Positions 23,374-31,715 of a stretch of DNA of 31,882 bases are shown here, piece after piece. The notes beneath the pieces are model-generated. The model had not been told where the DNA came from. It did no database searches and saw only the letters and a list, made by a program, of their open reading frames with translations. Each line of letters starts with the position of its first letter. Position 1 is the first letter of the stretch. Made by a program: the position numbers and the translations under genes. The DNA comes from Bacillota bacterium (GTDB lineage: Bacteria; Bacillota; Clostridia; Peptostreptococcales; Anaerovoracaceae). The stretch covers positions 1 to 31,882 of the forward strand of contig JAEENW010000045.1 in the NCBI GenBank assembly GCA_016283945.1, in the 5' to 3' direction.

Positions 23374-25263
23374 TCACCTCCCGCGCCTTCTCTTCTCAAG
23401 CCAGACGAGCAGAACGTTCACGTCCGCGGGCGAGACGCCCGATATCCTCGAAGCCTGGCCCAGAGAGGCCGGCCTCACTGCCTTGAGCTTCTCAACGGCC
23501 TCGAGCCTCAGGCTCTCAATGCCGTCGTAGTCTATATCCGCGGGCAGCGGCATGCTCTCGAGCCGCTTGAAGCGCTCGATCTGCGCCATCTGCTTCTCTA
23601 TATAACCCGAATACTTGATCCGGACCTCGACCTTGTCGCGCACGTGATAGGGCAGCTCCGGCCTTTCCGGATCGATGGGCGCGAGCATGTCGTAGCTTAT
23701 CTCGGGCCTTCTCATGAGCTCCGCGAGGCTTATCCTGCCCTCGAGGGGCGCTGAGCCCGCCCTTTCCAGCAGCCCGGCTGCCTCGGACGGGCCCACAAAG
23801 GTCCCGGAGAGCCTCTCCAGCTCGTTCTCGTACTGCTCCCTGCTCCTCTGGAAGAGCTCATATCTCTCGTCTGTCACCAGCCCGAGCGCTCTGCCCTTCT
23901 CCGTGAGCCTCAGATCGGCGTTGTCCTGCCTCAGGACGAGCCTGTATTCCGCCCTGGAGGTCATTATCCTGTAAGGCTCGTTGGTGCCCTTGGTCACGAG
24001 ATCGTCTATCAGCACGCCTATATAGGCCTCCGAGCGGTCCAGAACGAAGGGTTGCCGGCCCTTGATGAACAGCGCGGCGTTGATCCCTGCCATCAGGCCC
24101 TGAGCCGCGGCCTCCTCGTAGCCCGAGCTGCCGTTGAACTGCCCCGCGCAGAAGAGCCCGCGCACGCCCTTGTGCTCCAGGCTTAGCTTGAGCTCCTGCG
24201 GATCTATGCAGTCGTACTCTATGGCGTAGGCGCTGCGAACGAGGCGCACGTTCTCGAGCCCCGGAATGGTCCTGTAAAAAGCGAGCTGAACGTCCTCGGG
24301 CATCGAGGTCGACATGCCCTGCAGGTACATCTCCTCGGTCGAGAGCCCCTCGGGCTCCACAAAGAGCTGATGGCGCTCCTTTTCGGGGAAGCGGTCCAGC
24401 TTTGACTCGATCGACGGGCAGTATCTGGGCCCGACGCCCTCTATATCGCCCCCGAAGAGGGCGGATCTGGAGAAATTCTCCCTAATTATGCGGTGGGTCT
24501 CGGCGTTGGTGTAGGTGAGCCAGCAGTCCTCCTGCTCCTTCTCGAGCCAGTCGTTCATGAAGGAGAAGGGAACTATGCGCTCGTCGCCCTTCTGCACCTG
24601 CATCTTCGAGAAGTCGAGGTCGCTCCGGAGCACCCTCGCGGGGGTCCCGGTCTTGAAGCGCCTGAGCGCGAAGCCTCTCTCCTTCAGGCTCTCGGCGAGC
24701 GCGGTCGAGGGCGCGAGCCCGTTCGGCCCGCTCTCATAGTTGCAGTCGCCTATGAAGATCCTGCCGCCGAGGAAGGTGCCGGTCGCGATGACGACGGCGC
24801 CGCACTCGTAGTAAGCCCCGGTCTTGAGAAGCACGCCCTTCACGCGGCCGTCCTCGATATCGATGTCGACGGCCTCGCCCTGCTTGAGCAGCAGGCGAGG
24901 CTGCTCCTCCAGAACGCGCTTCATCTCGTCGTGGTAGCGCTGCTTGTCTGCCTGCGCCCTGAGCGAGTGCACCGCGGGGCCCTTTGCGGTGTTCAGCATG
25001 CGGCTCTGTATGAATACCTTGTCTATGACGAGGCCCATCTGCCCGCCGAGGGCGTCGATCTCGCGCACGAGATGGCCCTTGCCGGTGCCGCCGATGGCGG
25101 GATTGCAGAACATGTTCGCCACGGCCTCGAGATTGATGGAAAGCACGAGAGTCTCGAGCCCCATGCGCGCGCAGGCCAGCGCCGCCTCGCAGCCCGCGTG
25201 GCCGGCGCCGATGACGACTACGTCGTAGCGTCCCATATACTTCTTTTCAGGAGCTCTCTTCAT
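23374..25263 (-). CDS. mnmG: tRNA uridine-5-carboxymethylaminomethyl modification enzyme MnmG (GidA)
   Basis: This 629-residue FAD protein works with MnmE to place carboxymethylaminomethyl on U34 of tRNAs. The Rossmann motif GAGHAG is at 19-24. The family segments NPAIGGTGKGHLVREIDALGG (about 54-74) and GTFLGG are seen, and the C-terminal helical MnmE/tRNA-binding domain is present. Length is standard. GAGG precedes the ATG. It starts 9 bases after mnmE and ends 4 bases before rsmG, so the three are one unit. Confidence 0.98.
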   Translation of the reverse strand: MKRAPEKKYMGRYDVVVIGAGHAGCEAALACARMGLETLVLSINLEAVANMFCNPAIGGTGKGHLVREIDALGGQMGLVIDKVFIQSRMLNTAKGPAVHSLRAQADKQRYHDEMKRVLEEQPRLLLKQGEAVDIDIEDGRVKGVLLKTGAYYECGAVVIATGTFLGGRIFIGDCNYESGPNGLAPSTALAESLKERGFALRRFKTGTPARVLRSDLDFSKMQVQKGDERIVPFSFMNDWLEKEQEDCWLTYTNAETHRIIRENFSRSALFGGDIEGVGPRYCPSIESKLDRFPEKERHQLFVEPEGLSTEEMYLQGMSTSMPEDVQLAFYRTIPGLENVRLVRSAYAIEYDCIDPQELKLSLEHKGVRGLFCAGQFNGSSGYEEAAAQGLMAGINAALFIKGRQPFVLDRSEAYIGVLIDDLVTKGTNEPYRIMTSRAEYRLVLRQDNADLRLTEKGRALGLVTDERYELFQRSREQYENELERLSGTFVGPSEAAGLLERAGSAPLEGRISLAELMRRPEISYDMLAPIDPERPELPYHVRDKVEVRIKYSGYIEKQMAQIERFKRLESMPLPADIDYDGIESLRLEAVEKLKAVRPASLGQASRISGVSPADVNVLLVWLEKRRRGR

Positions 25264-25272
25264 GTCTTGTCC

Positions 25273-26688
25273 TCACTTCCCGAGGCAGAACCTCGAGAAG
25301 ACCTCGTTGATTATGTCGTCTGACGCGGTCTCGCCGGTGATCTCACCCAGAGCGTCGTACGCCGCGTGCACATTTATCTCTATAAGATCCAGCGCGGAGC
25401 CCAGGGATATCTGCTCCACTGCCTCATTCAGCTCATCGAAGGCCTTTCTCGCGAGCGCGATGTGCCTCGCATTGGATATCATGGGCTCTGAACCCGTGAA
25501 ATCCGCCCCGAGCACGGTCTCCTCGATCGCGCGCTCCAGCTCGGAAAGCCCCTCGCCGCTCAGCGCGGAGATCCTGACGACCGCCGCCGGCCCGTAGGGC
25601 GCGAGCTCCTCGTCCCTTATGACCGAGCCGATGTCGCTCTTGTTGAGCACCGCGATGAAGCTGCGGCCGCGGCAGAGCTCGAGCAGCGGGAGGTCGCCCT
25701 CCTCGATGCCGCTCCCCTCGTCGAGCAGGAGCAGGAGCAGATCGGCCTCGCCGAGAGCCCTGCGGCTCCTTTCGACGCCGAGCCTCTCCACGGGATCCGC
25801 GGACTCCCTGATGCCGGCCGTATCTACGAACCTGACGGATATCCCGCGCAGGCTCGCGCTCTCCTCGACCGTGTCTCGGGTCGTCCCCGGCACGTTCGTG
25901 ACTATGCTGCGCTCGCTTCTGAGGAAGCGGTTCATCAGCGAGGACTTCCCGACGTTCGGCCTGCCTACGAGTGCGATCCCCACGCCCTCGCGCAGTATCC
26001 TTCCCTCGTTAGCGGTCGCGAGTATCGTTGATAATTCAGCCTTTATCGCAATTAGGCTATCATTCAGTTTTTCGTAAATTACCTGCTCGATATCCTCGTC
26101 CGGATAGTCCATGTTGACGCTGATACCGACCAGCTCGTCCAGAAGAGCGGCCCTCAGCGCGCCTATCCTCCCGGACAGCGAGCCCATGACCTGGCCCATC
26201 GCGACCTCGTGGCCCCTCGACGATTTGGAGCTTATGAGGTCCATGACGGCCTCGGCCTGGGCGAGGTCGAGCCTCCCGTTCATGAATGCCCTCTTGGTGA
26301 ATTCGCCCCTGTCGGCGGGGACCGCGCCCTCTCTTATTACGAGCGCGAGTATCTCCCTGAGCGAGACATAGCTTCCGTGGCACTGTATCTCCGCCACGTC
26401 CTCGCCGGTGTAGCTGCGGGGACCCGGCATGAAGACGCAGAGCGCCTCGTCAAGCACCCTGCCGTCAGTTGGATCGACTATGTGGCCGTAGTGCATGTAA
26501 CGCGGCCTGAAGCTGAACTCCGGGCGCCCGCCTGGAACCGCGCCCGCTTCCACGCTCCTCCCGCGCCTGAACACGCGAAGAGCGATCTCCCGCGCCTTCG
26601 GCCCGGAGATCCTTATGACGCCTATTCCGGCTTCTCCCGCGGCGGTAGAGATCGCCGCCACCGTGTCCATGCTGAGTATGTCGTTCAT
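25273..26688 (-). CDS. mnmE: tRNA modification GTPase MnmE (TrmE)
   Basis: This 471-residue potassium-dependent GTPase partners with MnmG. It has the N-terminal tetrahydrofolate-binding domain (about 1-125), a helical domain, and an inserted G domain with G1 GRPNVGKS (242-249), G3 DTAG (289-292) and G4 NKSD near 350. It ends in the functional CLGK (Cys468). GAAGGA precedes the ATG. A terminator (26798-26824) separates it from jag, so it should have its own promoter in the GC-rich 26689-26797 stretch, but I cannot see one. Confidence 0.98.
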   Translation of the reverse strand: MNDILSMDTVAAISTAAGEAGIGVIRISGPKAREIALRVFRRGRSVEAGAVPGGRPEFSFRPRYMHYGHIVDPTDGRVLDEALCVFMPGPRSYTGEDVAEIQCHGSYVSLREILALVIREGAVPADRGEFTKRAFMNGRLDLAQAEAVMDLISSKSSRGHEVAMGQVMGSLSGRIGALRAALLDELVGISVNMDYPDEDIEQVIYEKLNDSLIAIKAELSTILATANEGRILREGVGIALVGRPNVGKSSLMNRFLRSERSIVTNVPGTTRDTVEESASLRGISVRFVDTAGIRESADPVERLGVERSRRALGEADLLLLLLDEGSGIEEGDLPLLELCRGRSFIAVLNKSDIGSVIRDEELAPYGPAAVVRISALSGEGLSELERAIEETVLGADFTGSEPMISNARHIALARKAFDELNEAVEQISLGSALDLIEINVHAAYDALGEITGETASDDIINEVFSRFCLGK

Positions 26689-26797
26689 GCTTCCTTCGCT
26701 TCGCTGCCCCTGGGCGGGCCGGAACCCCCTGCGCCCGGCCTGCAGCCGGCGCCGCGCAGCTGTTCATCGCGCGCCCGCCTCAGGGCTCCCAGATCAT

Positions 26798-26824
26798 AAA
26801 AGGCCGCCTTTCGGCAGCCTTTTT
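26798..26824 (-). terminator. Terminator after jag
   Basis: On the minus strand a 10-11-bp stem (arms 26813-26823 and 26798-26808, one G-T pair) with loop GAAA ends in a four-T run. It starts 31 bases after the jag stop and closes the rpmH-rnpA-yidD-yidC-jag unit. Confidence 0.85.
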
Positions 26825-26853
26825 CAGATAGCTTATCCTCTCACCGGGCCCTT

Positions 26854-27783
26854 CTACTTGTCGGGCTCGATTATGACCCTTCTGTAAGGCTCCTTGCCTT
26901 CGCTTCTGGTGCTCACGCCCTCGTACTTCTGGAGCACGGAGTGGATCACCTTTCTCTCGTAGGGGTTCATCGGCTCGAGCCTTACGCTCCTTCCGCTCTT
27001 CTTCGCCTTCTCGGCGAGCCTGACGGCGAGCTTCTCGAGCGTGAGCTCTCTCTTCTTCCTGTAGCCCTCCGCGTCGATGATCGTGCGGATGTACTTGCTC
27101 TGGCCCTTGTTCACGACCAGGCTGGCGAGGTACTGCACGGAATCGAGGGTCTGTCCCCTCTTTCCGATGACGGTCCCGCAGTCCGGGCCCTCGACCTCGA
27201 CGTATACGCAGCCCTCTCCGGAGTAGACCTTTACGCTCACGTCCAGGCCCATCTCCCTGAAGAGGTCGGCCAGGAACTGGTTGGCCGGATTCTCGGGATC
27301 TTCCTTGAGATCCTCGGGCTTCTCGCTCATGAGGCCGAGATCCTCGAAGCTGAAATCGGGCTCTTCCTCGGCGCGGGGCGCCTGCGTCTCTCTGGCGGGC
27401 TTGCCGCTCTTCCTGCCGCGGCCTCTGCGTCCGCCGTCCTTATCGGACCTTCTCTTCCTTTCGCGCGGCTCCCTCTCGGGCTCCACGTAAGCCTCTCCCT
27501 CCTCGGGATCGTCGTTTCCGCCGTTGTTGGTGTAGACGAGGCGGCGCTTGTCGATCTTCTCGGCCTTCTCCTCGGCTTCAGCGGGAGCGGCGGGCGCTGC
27601 CGGCTTCTCGGGAACTATCTCCTCTACCCTCACCTTGGCGAGCTTGGAGCCGAACCCGAAGAATCCCCTCGAGGGCTGCTCAAGCACCGTGACCTTGACC
27701 TGATCTCTGGTGAGCTTGAGGTCCTGCAGGGCCAGATCGACCGCAATGTCGATGCTGTCACCCCACTTTTCAGCAAACTTCAT
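26854..27783 (-). CDS. jag: RNA-binding protein Jag (KhpB, EloR)
   Basis: This 309-residue RNA-binding protein is linked to elongation and membrane-protein biogenesis in Bacillota. The Jag N-terminal domain (about 1-54, with RGFFGFGSKLAKV) is followed by a charged disordered linker (about 60-165) with Arg- and Lys-rich stretches. A KH domain (about 165-245, GKRGQTLD at 207-214) and a C-terminal R3H domain (about 246-309) follow. Length is greater than that of Bacillus Jag (208) mostly because of the linker. AGGAGG stands a few bases before the ATG. It directly follows yidC, as in nearly all Bacillota. Confidence 0.96.
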   Translation of the reverse strand: MKFAEKWGDSIDIAVDLALQDLKLTRDQVKVTVLEQPSRGFFGFGSKLAKVRVEEIVPEKPAAPAAPAEAEEKAEKIDKRRLVYTNNGGNDDPEEGEAYVEPEREPRERKRRSDKDGGRRGRGRKSGKPARETQAPRAEEEPDFSFEDLGLMSEKPEDLKEDPENPANQFLADLFREMGLDVSVKVYSGEGCVYVEVEGPDCGTVIGKRGQTLDSVQYLASLVVNKGQSKYIRTIIDAEGYRKKRELTLEKLAVRLAEKAKKSGRSVRLEPMNPYERKVIHSVLQKYEGVSTRSEGKEPYRRVIIEPDK

Positions 27784-27807
27784 CGATACCTCCTGATCAA
27801 AGGCTTG

Positions 27808-28521
27808 CTATGCCTTGTTCTTCATCTTCTTTTCTACGTTCTTCCTCGCTTCCGCTGCCGCGGCGTCGGTGAAGTCCTTTTTCTTCTTCTGAGCTCCCAT
27901 CACCAGGTTCTGCGCGTAGGTGAAGATGTTTCCGACCGACCAGTAGAGGGCCAGTCCGGCGGGGAAGCTCCTTCCCATGATGAAGAGCATGATGGGATAG
28001 AAGTACTTCATGACGTTCATGGAGGACCCTCCGGCACCTCCGGCTCCTCCCATGGAGGAGAACGTCAGGAAGGTAGTGACGCCCGCGAGTACGGGAAGTA
28101 TCCAGTTGTCAGGCTGGCAGAGATCGGGGATCCACATGAACTTGTCGTGGACCGCGATGATCATGGAGCTGTCCGTCATGTAGGACAGCGGATCTCTGAG
28201 CAGCGCGAAAAGTCCCATGATTATGGGCATCTGGATGAGGAGAGGAAGGCATCCCGAGTAAGGGTTGATATTGTTCTTGTCGTAAAGCTCCTGGATCTTG
28301 AGCGAGGCCGCTTCCCTGTCCCTGGCGTAGCGCCTGTTGATCTCGTTGATCTCGGGCTGGATCTCCTGCATCCTCGCGGTCATCTTCTGCTGCTTCGCGT
28401 ACATCGGGAGCATTATCGCCCTTACAAGTACGGTGAGGATGATGATGGAGATCCCGTAGCTGCCAACCAGCCTGTAGATCTGAAGCATCAGCCATCCTAT
28501 AGCTCTAGATAATAGCTTCAT
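27808..28521 (-). CDS. yidC: Membrane insertase YidC (OxaA/SpoIIIJ)
   Basis: This 237-residue insertase places and folds membrane proteins with or without SecYEG. It has five hydrophobic helices and the positively charged groove Arg at 34 (ILTVLVRAIMLPM). A cytoplasmic helical hairpin (about 45-85) follows, then SGCLPLLIQMPIIMGLFALL, the Met-rich region, and a Lys-rich tail. It lacks a separate lipoprotein signal peptide, as do several clostridial forms. AGAGG lies about 10 bases before the ATG. It sits between yidD and jag. Confidence 0.96.
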   Translation of the reverse strand: MKLLSRAIGWLMLQIYRLVGSYGISIIILTVLVRAIMLPMYAKQQKMTARMQEIQPEINEINRRYARDREAASLKIQELYDKNNINPYSGCLPLLIQMPIIMGLFALLRDPLSYMTDSSMIIAVHDKFMWIPDLCQPDNWILPVLAGVTTFLTFSSMGGAGGAGGSSMNVMKYFYPIMLFIMGRSFPAGLALYWSVGNIFTYAQNLVMGAQKKKKDFTDAAAAEARKNVEKKMKNKA

Positions 28522-28557
28522 CCTTTATTTTCCTCTGATGATACTTATTGATCCCTA

Positions 28558-28767
28558 TCAGGGGACGGAATCGTAACCCCCGGGATTTCCCGGATGACAT
28601 CTCAAAATGCGCTTGATACCGAGCCACGAGCCTCTGACAGCCCCGTACTTCTCGACCGCTTCGATGAAGTACTGCGAGCATGTGGGCCTGAAGCGGCAGT
28701 GCGCGCCTGTGAACGGGGAAACGTTGACCTGATACATCCTCACTAAAAAGATGATAGCCTTTTTCAT
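28558..28767 (-). CDS. yidD: Membrane protein insertion efficiency factor YidD
   Basis: This 69-residue protein helps YidC-dependent insertion. It has the conserved basic and Cys pattern CRFRPTCSQYF (24-34) and IKRILRCHPGNPGGYDSVP at the C-terminus. I chose the ATG at 28767: it overlaps the rnpA stop in ATGA, and the MKKAIIFLVRMYQ start is typical; an upstream in-frame ATG would add 24 residues inside rnpA. It lies between rnpA and yidC. Confidence 0.93.
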   Translation of the reverse strand: MKKAIIFLVRMYQVNVSPFTGAHCRFRPTCSQYFIEAVEKYGAVRGSWLGIKRILRCHPGNPGGYDSVP

Positions 28768-29114
28768 TCTCTTCCCGTCCCGCCGGTCAGACCGGCCCTT
28801 TTGAGTGCGGCCTCTATGCTTCTTTGTACATCCGCACACTTGCAGGCGTTTATACCGTTTCTCGCTATAAACGCTATGTCATAACCGCCGGAGACCTGTT
28901 CGTCCGTGAGCCTGTAAGCCTCTTTCATGAGCCTTCTGGCCCTGTTTCTCTGGACGCTGTTTCCGACCTTCTTGCTGGCGATGAACGCCTGTCTGCTCTC
29001 GGATAGACCGTTCTTTCTGTAGAGGACGACGACGTGCCTGCTTCCGGCCGAGCCGGATCTTCTGTAGAGCTTATCGAAATCCTCTTTCTTTGTGATGGTC
29101 TTTATCCTGTTCAT
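28764..29114 (-). CDS. rnpA: Ribonuclease P protein component
   Basis: This 116-residue basic subunit binds the RNase P RNA and tRNA leaders. The RNR motif KKVGNSVQRNRARR (48-61) followed by LMKEAYRL is clear. The start at 29114 overlaps the rpmH stop by one base (TAATG), and MNRIKTITKKEDFDKLYRRS is the usual start. The frame is open upstream to 29297 through rpmH, but those 61 residues are out-of-frame rpmH sequence and not real. The gene is translationally coupled to rpmH. Confidence 0.97.
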   Translation of the reverse strand: MNRIKTITKKEDFDKLYRRSGSAGSRHVVVLYRKNGLSESRQAFIASKKVGNSVQRNRARRLMKEAYRLTDEQVSGGYDIAFIARNGINACKCADVQRSIEAALKRAGLTGGTGRE

Positions 29115-29251
29115 TACGCGGAAAGTCTCTTTCTTCCCTTGAGTCTTCTCCTCTTGAGAACGTTCCTGCCGTTCTTGGTGGCCATTCTCTTGCGGAAGCC
29201 GTGCTCCTTCGCTCTCTGTCCCTTCTTGGGCTGATAAGTCATCTTCTTCAT
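29114..29251 (-). CDS. rpmH: Ribosomal protein bL34
   Basis: This 45-residue, very basic large-subunit protein is translated from the ATG at 29251. It contains the family hallmark MTYQPKKGQRAKEHGFRKRM, then a GRNVLKRRRLKGRKRLSA end. AAAGGAGG lies about 8 bases before the start. It is the first gene of the rpmH-rnpA-yidD-yidC-jag unit, driven by the consensus promoter at 29331-29359. The leader contains a terminator-like hairpin (29296-29316), which may attenuate expression. It is on the same strand as dnaA; in Bacillus subtilis it is divergent from dnaA. Confidence 0.97.
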   Translation of the reverse strand: MKKMTYQPKKGQRAKEHGFRKRMATKNGRNVLKRRRLKGRKRLSA

Positions 29252-29282
29252 TGATAGTTTCCTCCTTTCGGTCAGATTTTAT

Positions 29283-29325
29283 GATCTTCAACATCAAAAA
29301 CTCGCCTTGCGGCGAGAAGATCGCC
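29283..29325 (-). promoter_or_regulatory. rpmH leader with competing stems
   Basis: Three pairings compete in the leader. GGCGA (29321-29325) can pair with TCGCC (29311-29315); that TCGCC is half of the terminator stem, so the two exclude each other. GATCTTC (29316-29322) can pair with GAAGATC (29283-29289), enclosing the terminator stem. These are read by eye, not folded by program. Confidence 0.45.
29296..29316 (-). terminator. Terminator hairpin between recF and rpmH
   Basis: On the minus strand CTCGCC, loop GCAA, GGCGAG (29301-29316) is followed by five T residues (29296-29300). It can end transcripts from dnaN-recF. It also lies about 8 bases downstream of the predicted rpmH transcription start, so it acts on rpmH as well. 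Confidence 0.8.
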
Positions 29326-29330
29326 TGATG

Positions 29331-29359
29331 ATTATACTTTTAAGACTGTTTTATGTCAA
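29331..29359 (-). promoter_or_regulatory. Perfect-consensus sigma-A promoter for rpmH
   Basis: On the minus strand TTGACA (29354-29359), exactly 17 bases, then TATAAT (29331-29336): no mismatch in either hexamer. The -35 box lies in the last two sense codons of recF (Leu-Thr) and the recF stop codon is the first part of the spacer. Transcription should start near 29324. Confidence 0.92.
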
Positions 29360-30445
29360 CACTTTCCCGCCTTCGCATACGAAGCTTTTTCCCGGCGGGA
29401 GAAGGCTTTTCAGCCTCTCGTCTATCTCTGTCGCGGTGACGAAGGTCTGCACGTCCTTCATGCTCTCTATGAGGTATCTCTGCCTGTTCTCGTCGAGCTC
29501 GGAGAGCACGTCGTCGAGCAGGAGCACCGCCCTGCAGCCGGTATCGCTCCTGATGAGCTCTATCTCCGCCAGCTTGAGCGAGAGAGCCGCGGTCCTCTGC
29601 TGTCCCTGCGATCCGTACAGCCTCGCGTCGGTGCCGTTTATCTCTATGCCTATGTCGTCCTTGTGAGGGCCGAAGCCCGTAAAGCCCCTGAAGAGATCCT
29701 TTTCCCTCCCGGCCTCGAGCTGCCTTCTGAACTGCTCCGTCTTTTCCTCGAAGCTTCCCTCGAAGACGCTGTCCGTCTCGTAGAATATGTTCAGCTCCTC
29801 GCTCGAAGACGATATATCGGAGTGTATCGAGGCGCAGATGCCCTTTATCCTCTCTATGAACTGCTTCCTCTCGTCCGCTATCCTCACTCCGTACCTCGCG
29901 AGCGACTCGTCGAATACCTCCAGAAGGTGCTCGTCCCCTCCGCCCTGGCGTATCACGGCGTTTCTCTGCCTCAGGACGTTCTTGTAGTTTCCGAGATCGC
30001 TGTAATATACGGGCTTGAGCTGGCAGAGCTCCCTGTCGAGGAAGCGCCTGCGGTTCTCCGGACCGTCCTTTATTATCCTCAGATCGTCAGGAGAGAACAC
30101 GACGATATAGACGTTCTCGAGCAGGTCTATTGTCCTGTTCAGCTTTATGCCGTCGACCTTTATGAGCTTGCCCTCGCCGGAGTAATTGATGCTTATCTCG
30201 GTCTCCCTGCCTTCGTCGGACACGACGACAGATGAAGCCCTGGCCTCATCGCAGCCGAACATTATCATCTCGCGGTCCTTGGAGGTCCTGAAGGATCTGC
30301 CCATCCCCATAACGTAGAGACCCTCGATGATATTGGTCTTTCCCCTGCCGTTCATCCCCGTTATGAGGTTGAGCCCGGGGTCAAACTCCAGGCTCAGCTC
30401 GGAATAGTTTCTGAAATTTTTAAGCTCGAGGCTCTTAAAACGCAT
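29351..30445 (-). CDS. recF: DNA replication and repair protein RecF
   Basis: This 364-residue SMC-like ATPase helps load RecA at gaps. The start has FKSLELKNFRNYSELSLEFDPGLNLI, and Walker A is GMNGRGKT (30-37). The signature region YGSQGQQRTAALSLKLAEIELIR and Walker B AVLLLDDVLSELD are intact. It starts 12 bases after dnaN. The usual small S4-domain gene (yaaA) between dnaN and recF is missing here. Its last codons contain the rpmH promoter. Confidence 0.98.
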   Translation of the reverse strand: MRFKSLELKNFRNYSELSLEFDPGLNLITGMNGRGKTNIIEGLYVMGMGRSFRTSKDREMIMFGCDEARASSVVVSDEGRETEISINYSGEGKLIKVDGIKLNRTIDLLENVYIVVFSPDDLRIIKDGPENRRRFLDRELCQLKPVYYSDLGNYKNVLRQRNAVIRQGGGDEHLLEVFDESLARYGVRIADERKQFIERIKGICASIHSDISSSSEELNIFYETDSVFEGSFEEKTEQFRRQLEAGREKDLFRGFTGFGPHKDDIGIEINGTDARLYGSQGQQRTAALSLKLAEIELIRSDTGCRAVLLLDDVLSELDENRQRYLIESMKDVQTFVTATEIDERLKSLLPPGKSFVCEGGKVLT

Positions 30446-30457
30446 GCTTTATATGAT

Positions 30458-31564
30458 CTACGCGGTCATCCTCACGGGGAGCACGAGGTAGATGTACTTC
30501 TCTCCGTCGGCGGGCTTGATGAGGCAGGAGGATTCTCTTCCGGTCATCTCGAAGGCCACGTCCTCGTCGGTGACGGCCTTGAGCACGTCGCTGATGTACT
30601 TGGAATTGAAGCCAATCAGTATGTCGTCTCCCTCGACCTCGGCGGATATGCTCTCGCTGACATTGCCCTCCTCGCTCCTGGAGCTGATGTTGATCATGCC
30701 ACCCGAGACATTGATCTTGATGAGGTTGTTCTTTCCTTCCTTAGCGAAGAGCGAAGCCCTCTCTATGCTGCTGAGGAGTTCCTCCCTGTTGATGATGAAC
30801 CTGGTCTTGTATTCCTTGGGGAGTATGTCGCGGTAAGCCATGAAGGCTCCCTCGAGCTGCCTCGCGGTGATCCTGGTCTCCTCGAAGCTGAACTCGACTC
30901 TCTTTTCGTCTATCTTTATGTCTACCTCTTCGGCGCCGTCGGCCTCCTGTATCAGCCTGCTGATGTCGTTGAGTATTCCGGCGGGAATGACTATATCTCC
31001 GGTGATGCCGCTGTCAGCCTCGATATTGGCGATCGCCATCCTGAAGCCGTCGATGGCGGCCATCTCTATGTAGGATCCGTAGAACCTTACGAGGCAGCCG
31101 GTGAGTATCCCCTTCTTTTCGTCTACGCTCGCCGCGAAAGAGGTCTTCTGCACCAGATCCGCGAGGGCCTTGATGCTGACCTTGCATCTCTTGCCGCCGT
31201 CGGTGAAGCCTATCGAAGGATATTCCTCAGCCGGCATGGTAACGATCAGGAACTCAGAGCCGAGGCAGACGAGCTTGAGATTGTCTCTCTCGTCGGACGA
31301 CATGGTTATCATCGCGTTGGGAAGCCTTCTGACTATCTCGGAGATGAGCTTGGCTCCGATGACGTAGGCTCCGTCCTCGCTGTCCTGGACCTTGATCTTG
31401 GTCTCGATGCTCAGATCGAGGTTTGAGGATGAGAGCGTCAGAGTATCACCCTCTACTCTGAAGAGTATTCCCTTGAGGATGGGAATGGTGGTTCTGGACG
31501 ATACTGCTCTGAGGACTATGCCAAGGGCTCTGTTCAGCGACTGCTGCGTGCATGTGAATCTCAT
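30458..31564 (-). CDS. dnaN: DNA polymerase III beta sliding clamp
   Basis: This 368-residue ring-forming clamp holds the polymerase on DNA. Three similar domains are seen. The N-terminus MRFTCTQQSLNRALGIVLRAVSSRTTIPILKGILF and the C-terminal YIYLVLPVRM are family hallmarks. AGGAG lies 8 bases before the ATG. It follows dnaA by 151 bases. Length is standard. Confidence 0.98.
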   Translation of the reverse strand: MRFTCTQQSLNRALGIVLRAVSSRTTIPILKGILFRVEGDTLTLSSSNLDLSIETKIKVQDSEDGAYVIGAKLISEIVRRLPNAMITMSSDERDNLKLVCLGSEFLIVTMPAEEYPSIGFTDGGKRCKVSIKALADLVQKTSFAASVDEKKGILTGCLVRFYGSYIEMAAIDGFRMAIANIEADSGITGDIVIPAGILNDISRLIQEADGAEEVDIKIDEKRVEFSFEETRITARQLEGAFMAYRDILPKEYKTRFIINREELLSSIERASLFAKEGKNNLIKINVSGGMINISSRSEEGNVSESISAEVEGDDILIGFNSKYISDVLKAVTDEDVAFEMTGRESSCLIKPADGEKYIYLVLPVRMTA

Positions 31565-31715
31565 GTTCGGCTCCTTTTATATTTATTAATTTAAATATTA
31601 TTAATCATATAGGCGGTGCAAAAGTGCAAAACCCCTTCAAAAGCTTGAGATCATCGGGAAATCCCCTGTCGAAAAGCTTCGGAAAACTCTGAACATCGAT
31701 GTTCAAAGAAATGGC
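31565..31715. promoter_or_regulatory. dnaA-dnaN spacer with AT-rich run, repeats and a palindrome
   Basis: The spacer holds a 31-base stretch made only of A and T (31575-31605), then a tandem direct repeat GCAAAAGTGCAAAA (31618-31631), and a perfect 16-bp palindrome TGAACATCGATGTTCA (31690-31705). One DnaA-box-like site (minus strand TTTTCGACA, 31668-31676) has two mismatches. In Bacillus this spacer holds the DNA-unwinding element. TTGCAC boxes on the minus strand could be a -35 for dnaN. No confident box is called. Confidence 0.4.

Noticed and set aside
29115..29297. An N-terminal extension of 61 residues on rnpA
   Set aside because: It is rpmH read in another frame; the TAATG coupling and family start place the rnpA start at 29114.
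31668..31676. A DnaA box in the dnaA-dnaN spacer
   Set aside because: TTTTCGACA differs from TTATCCACA at two positions and stands alone, so I do not call it.
31690..31705. Palindrome in the dnaA-dnaN spacer as a definite LexA site
   Set aside because: The Gram-positive SOS box is GAAC-N4-GTTC; here the spacing is N6, so I list it only as a weak possibility.
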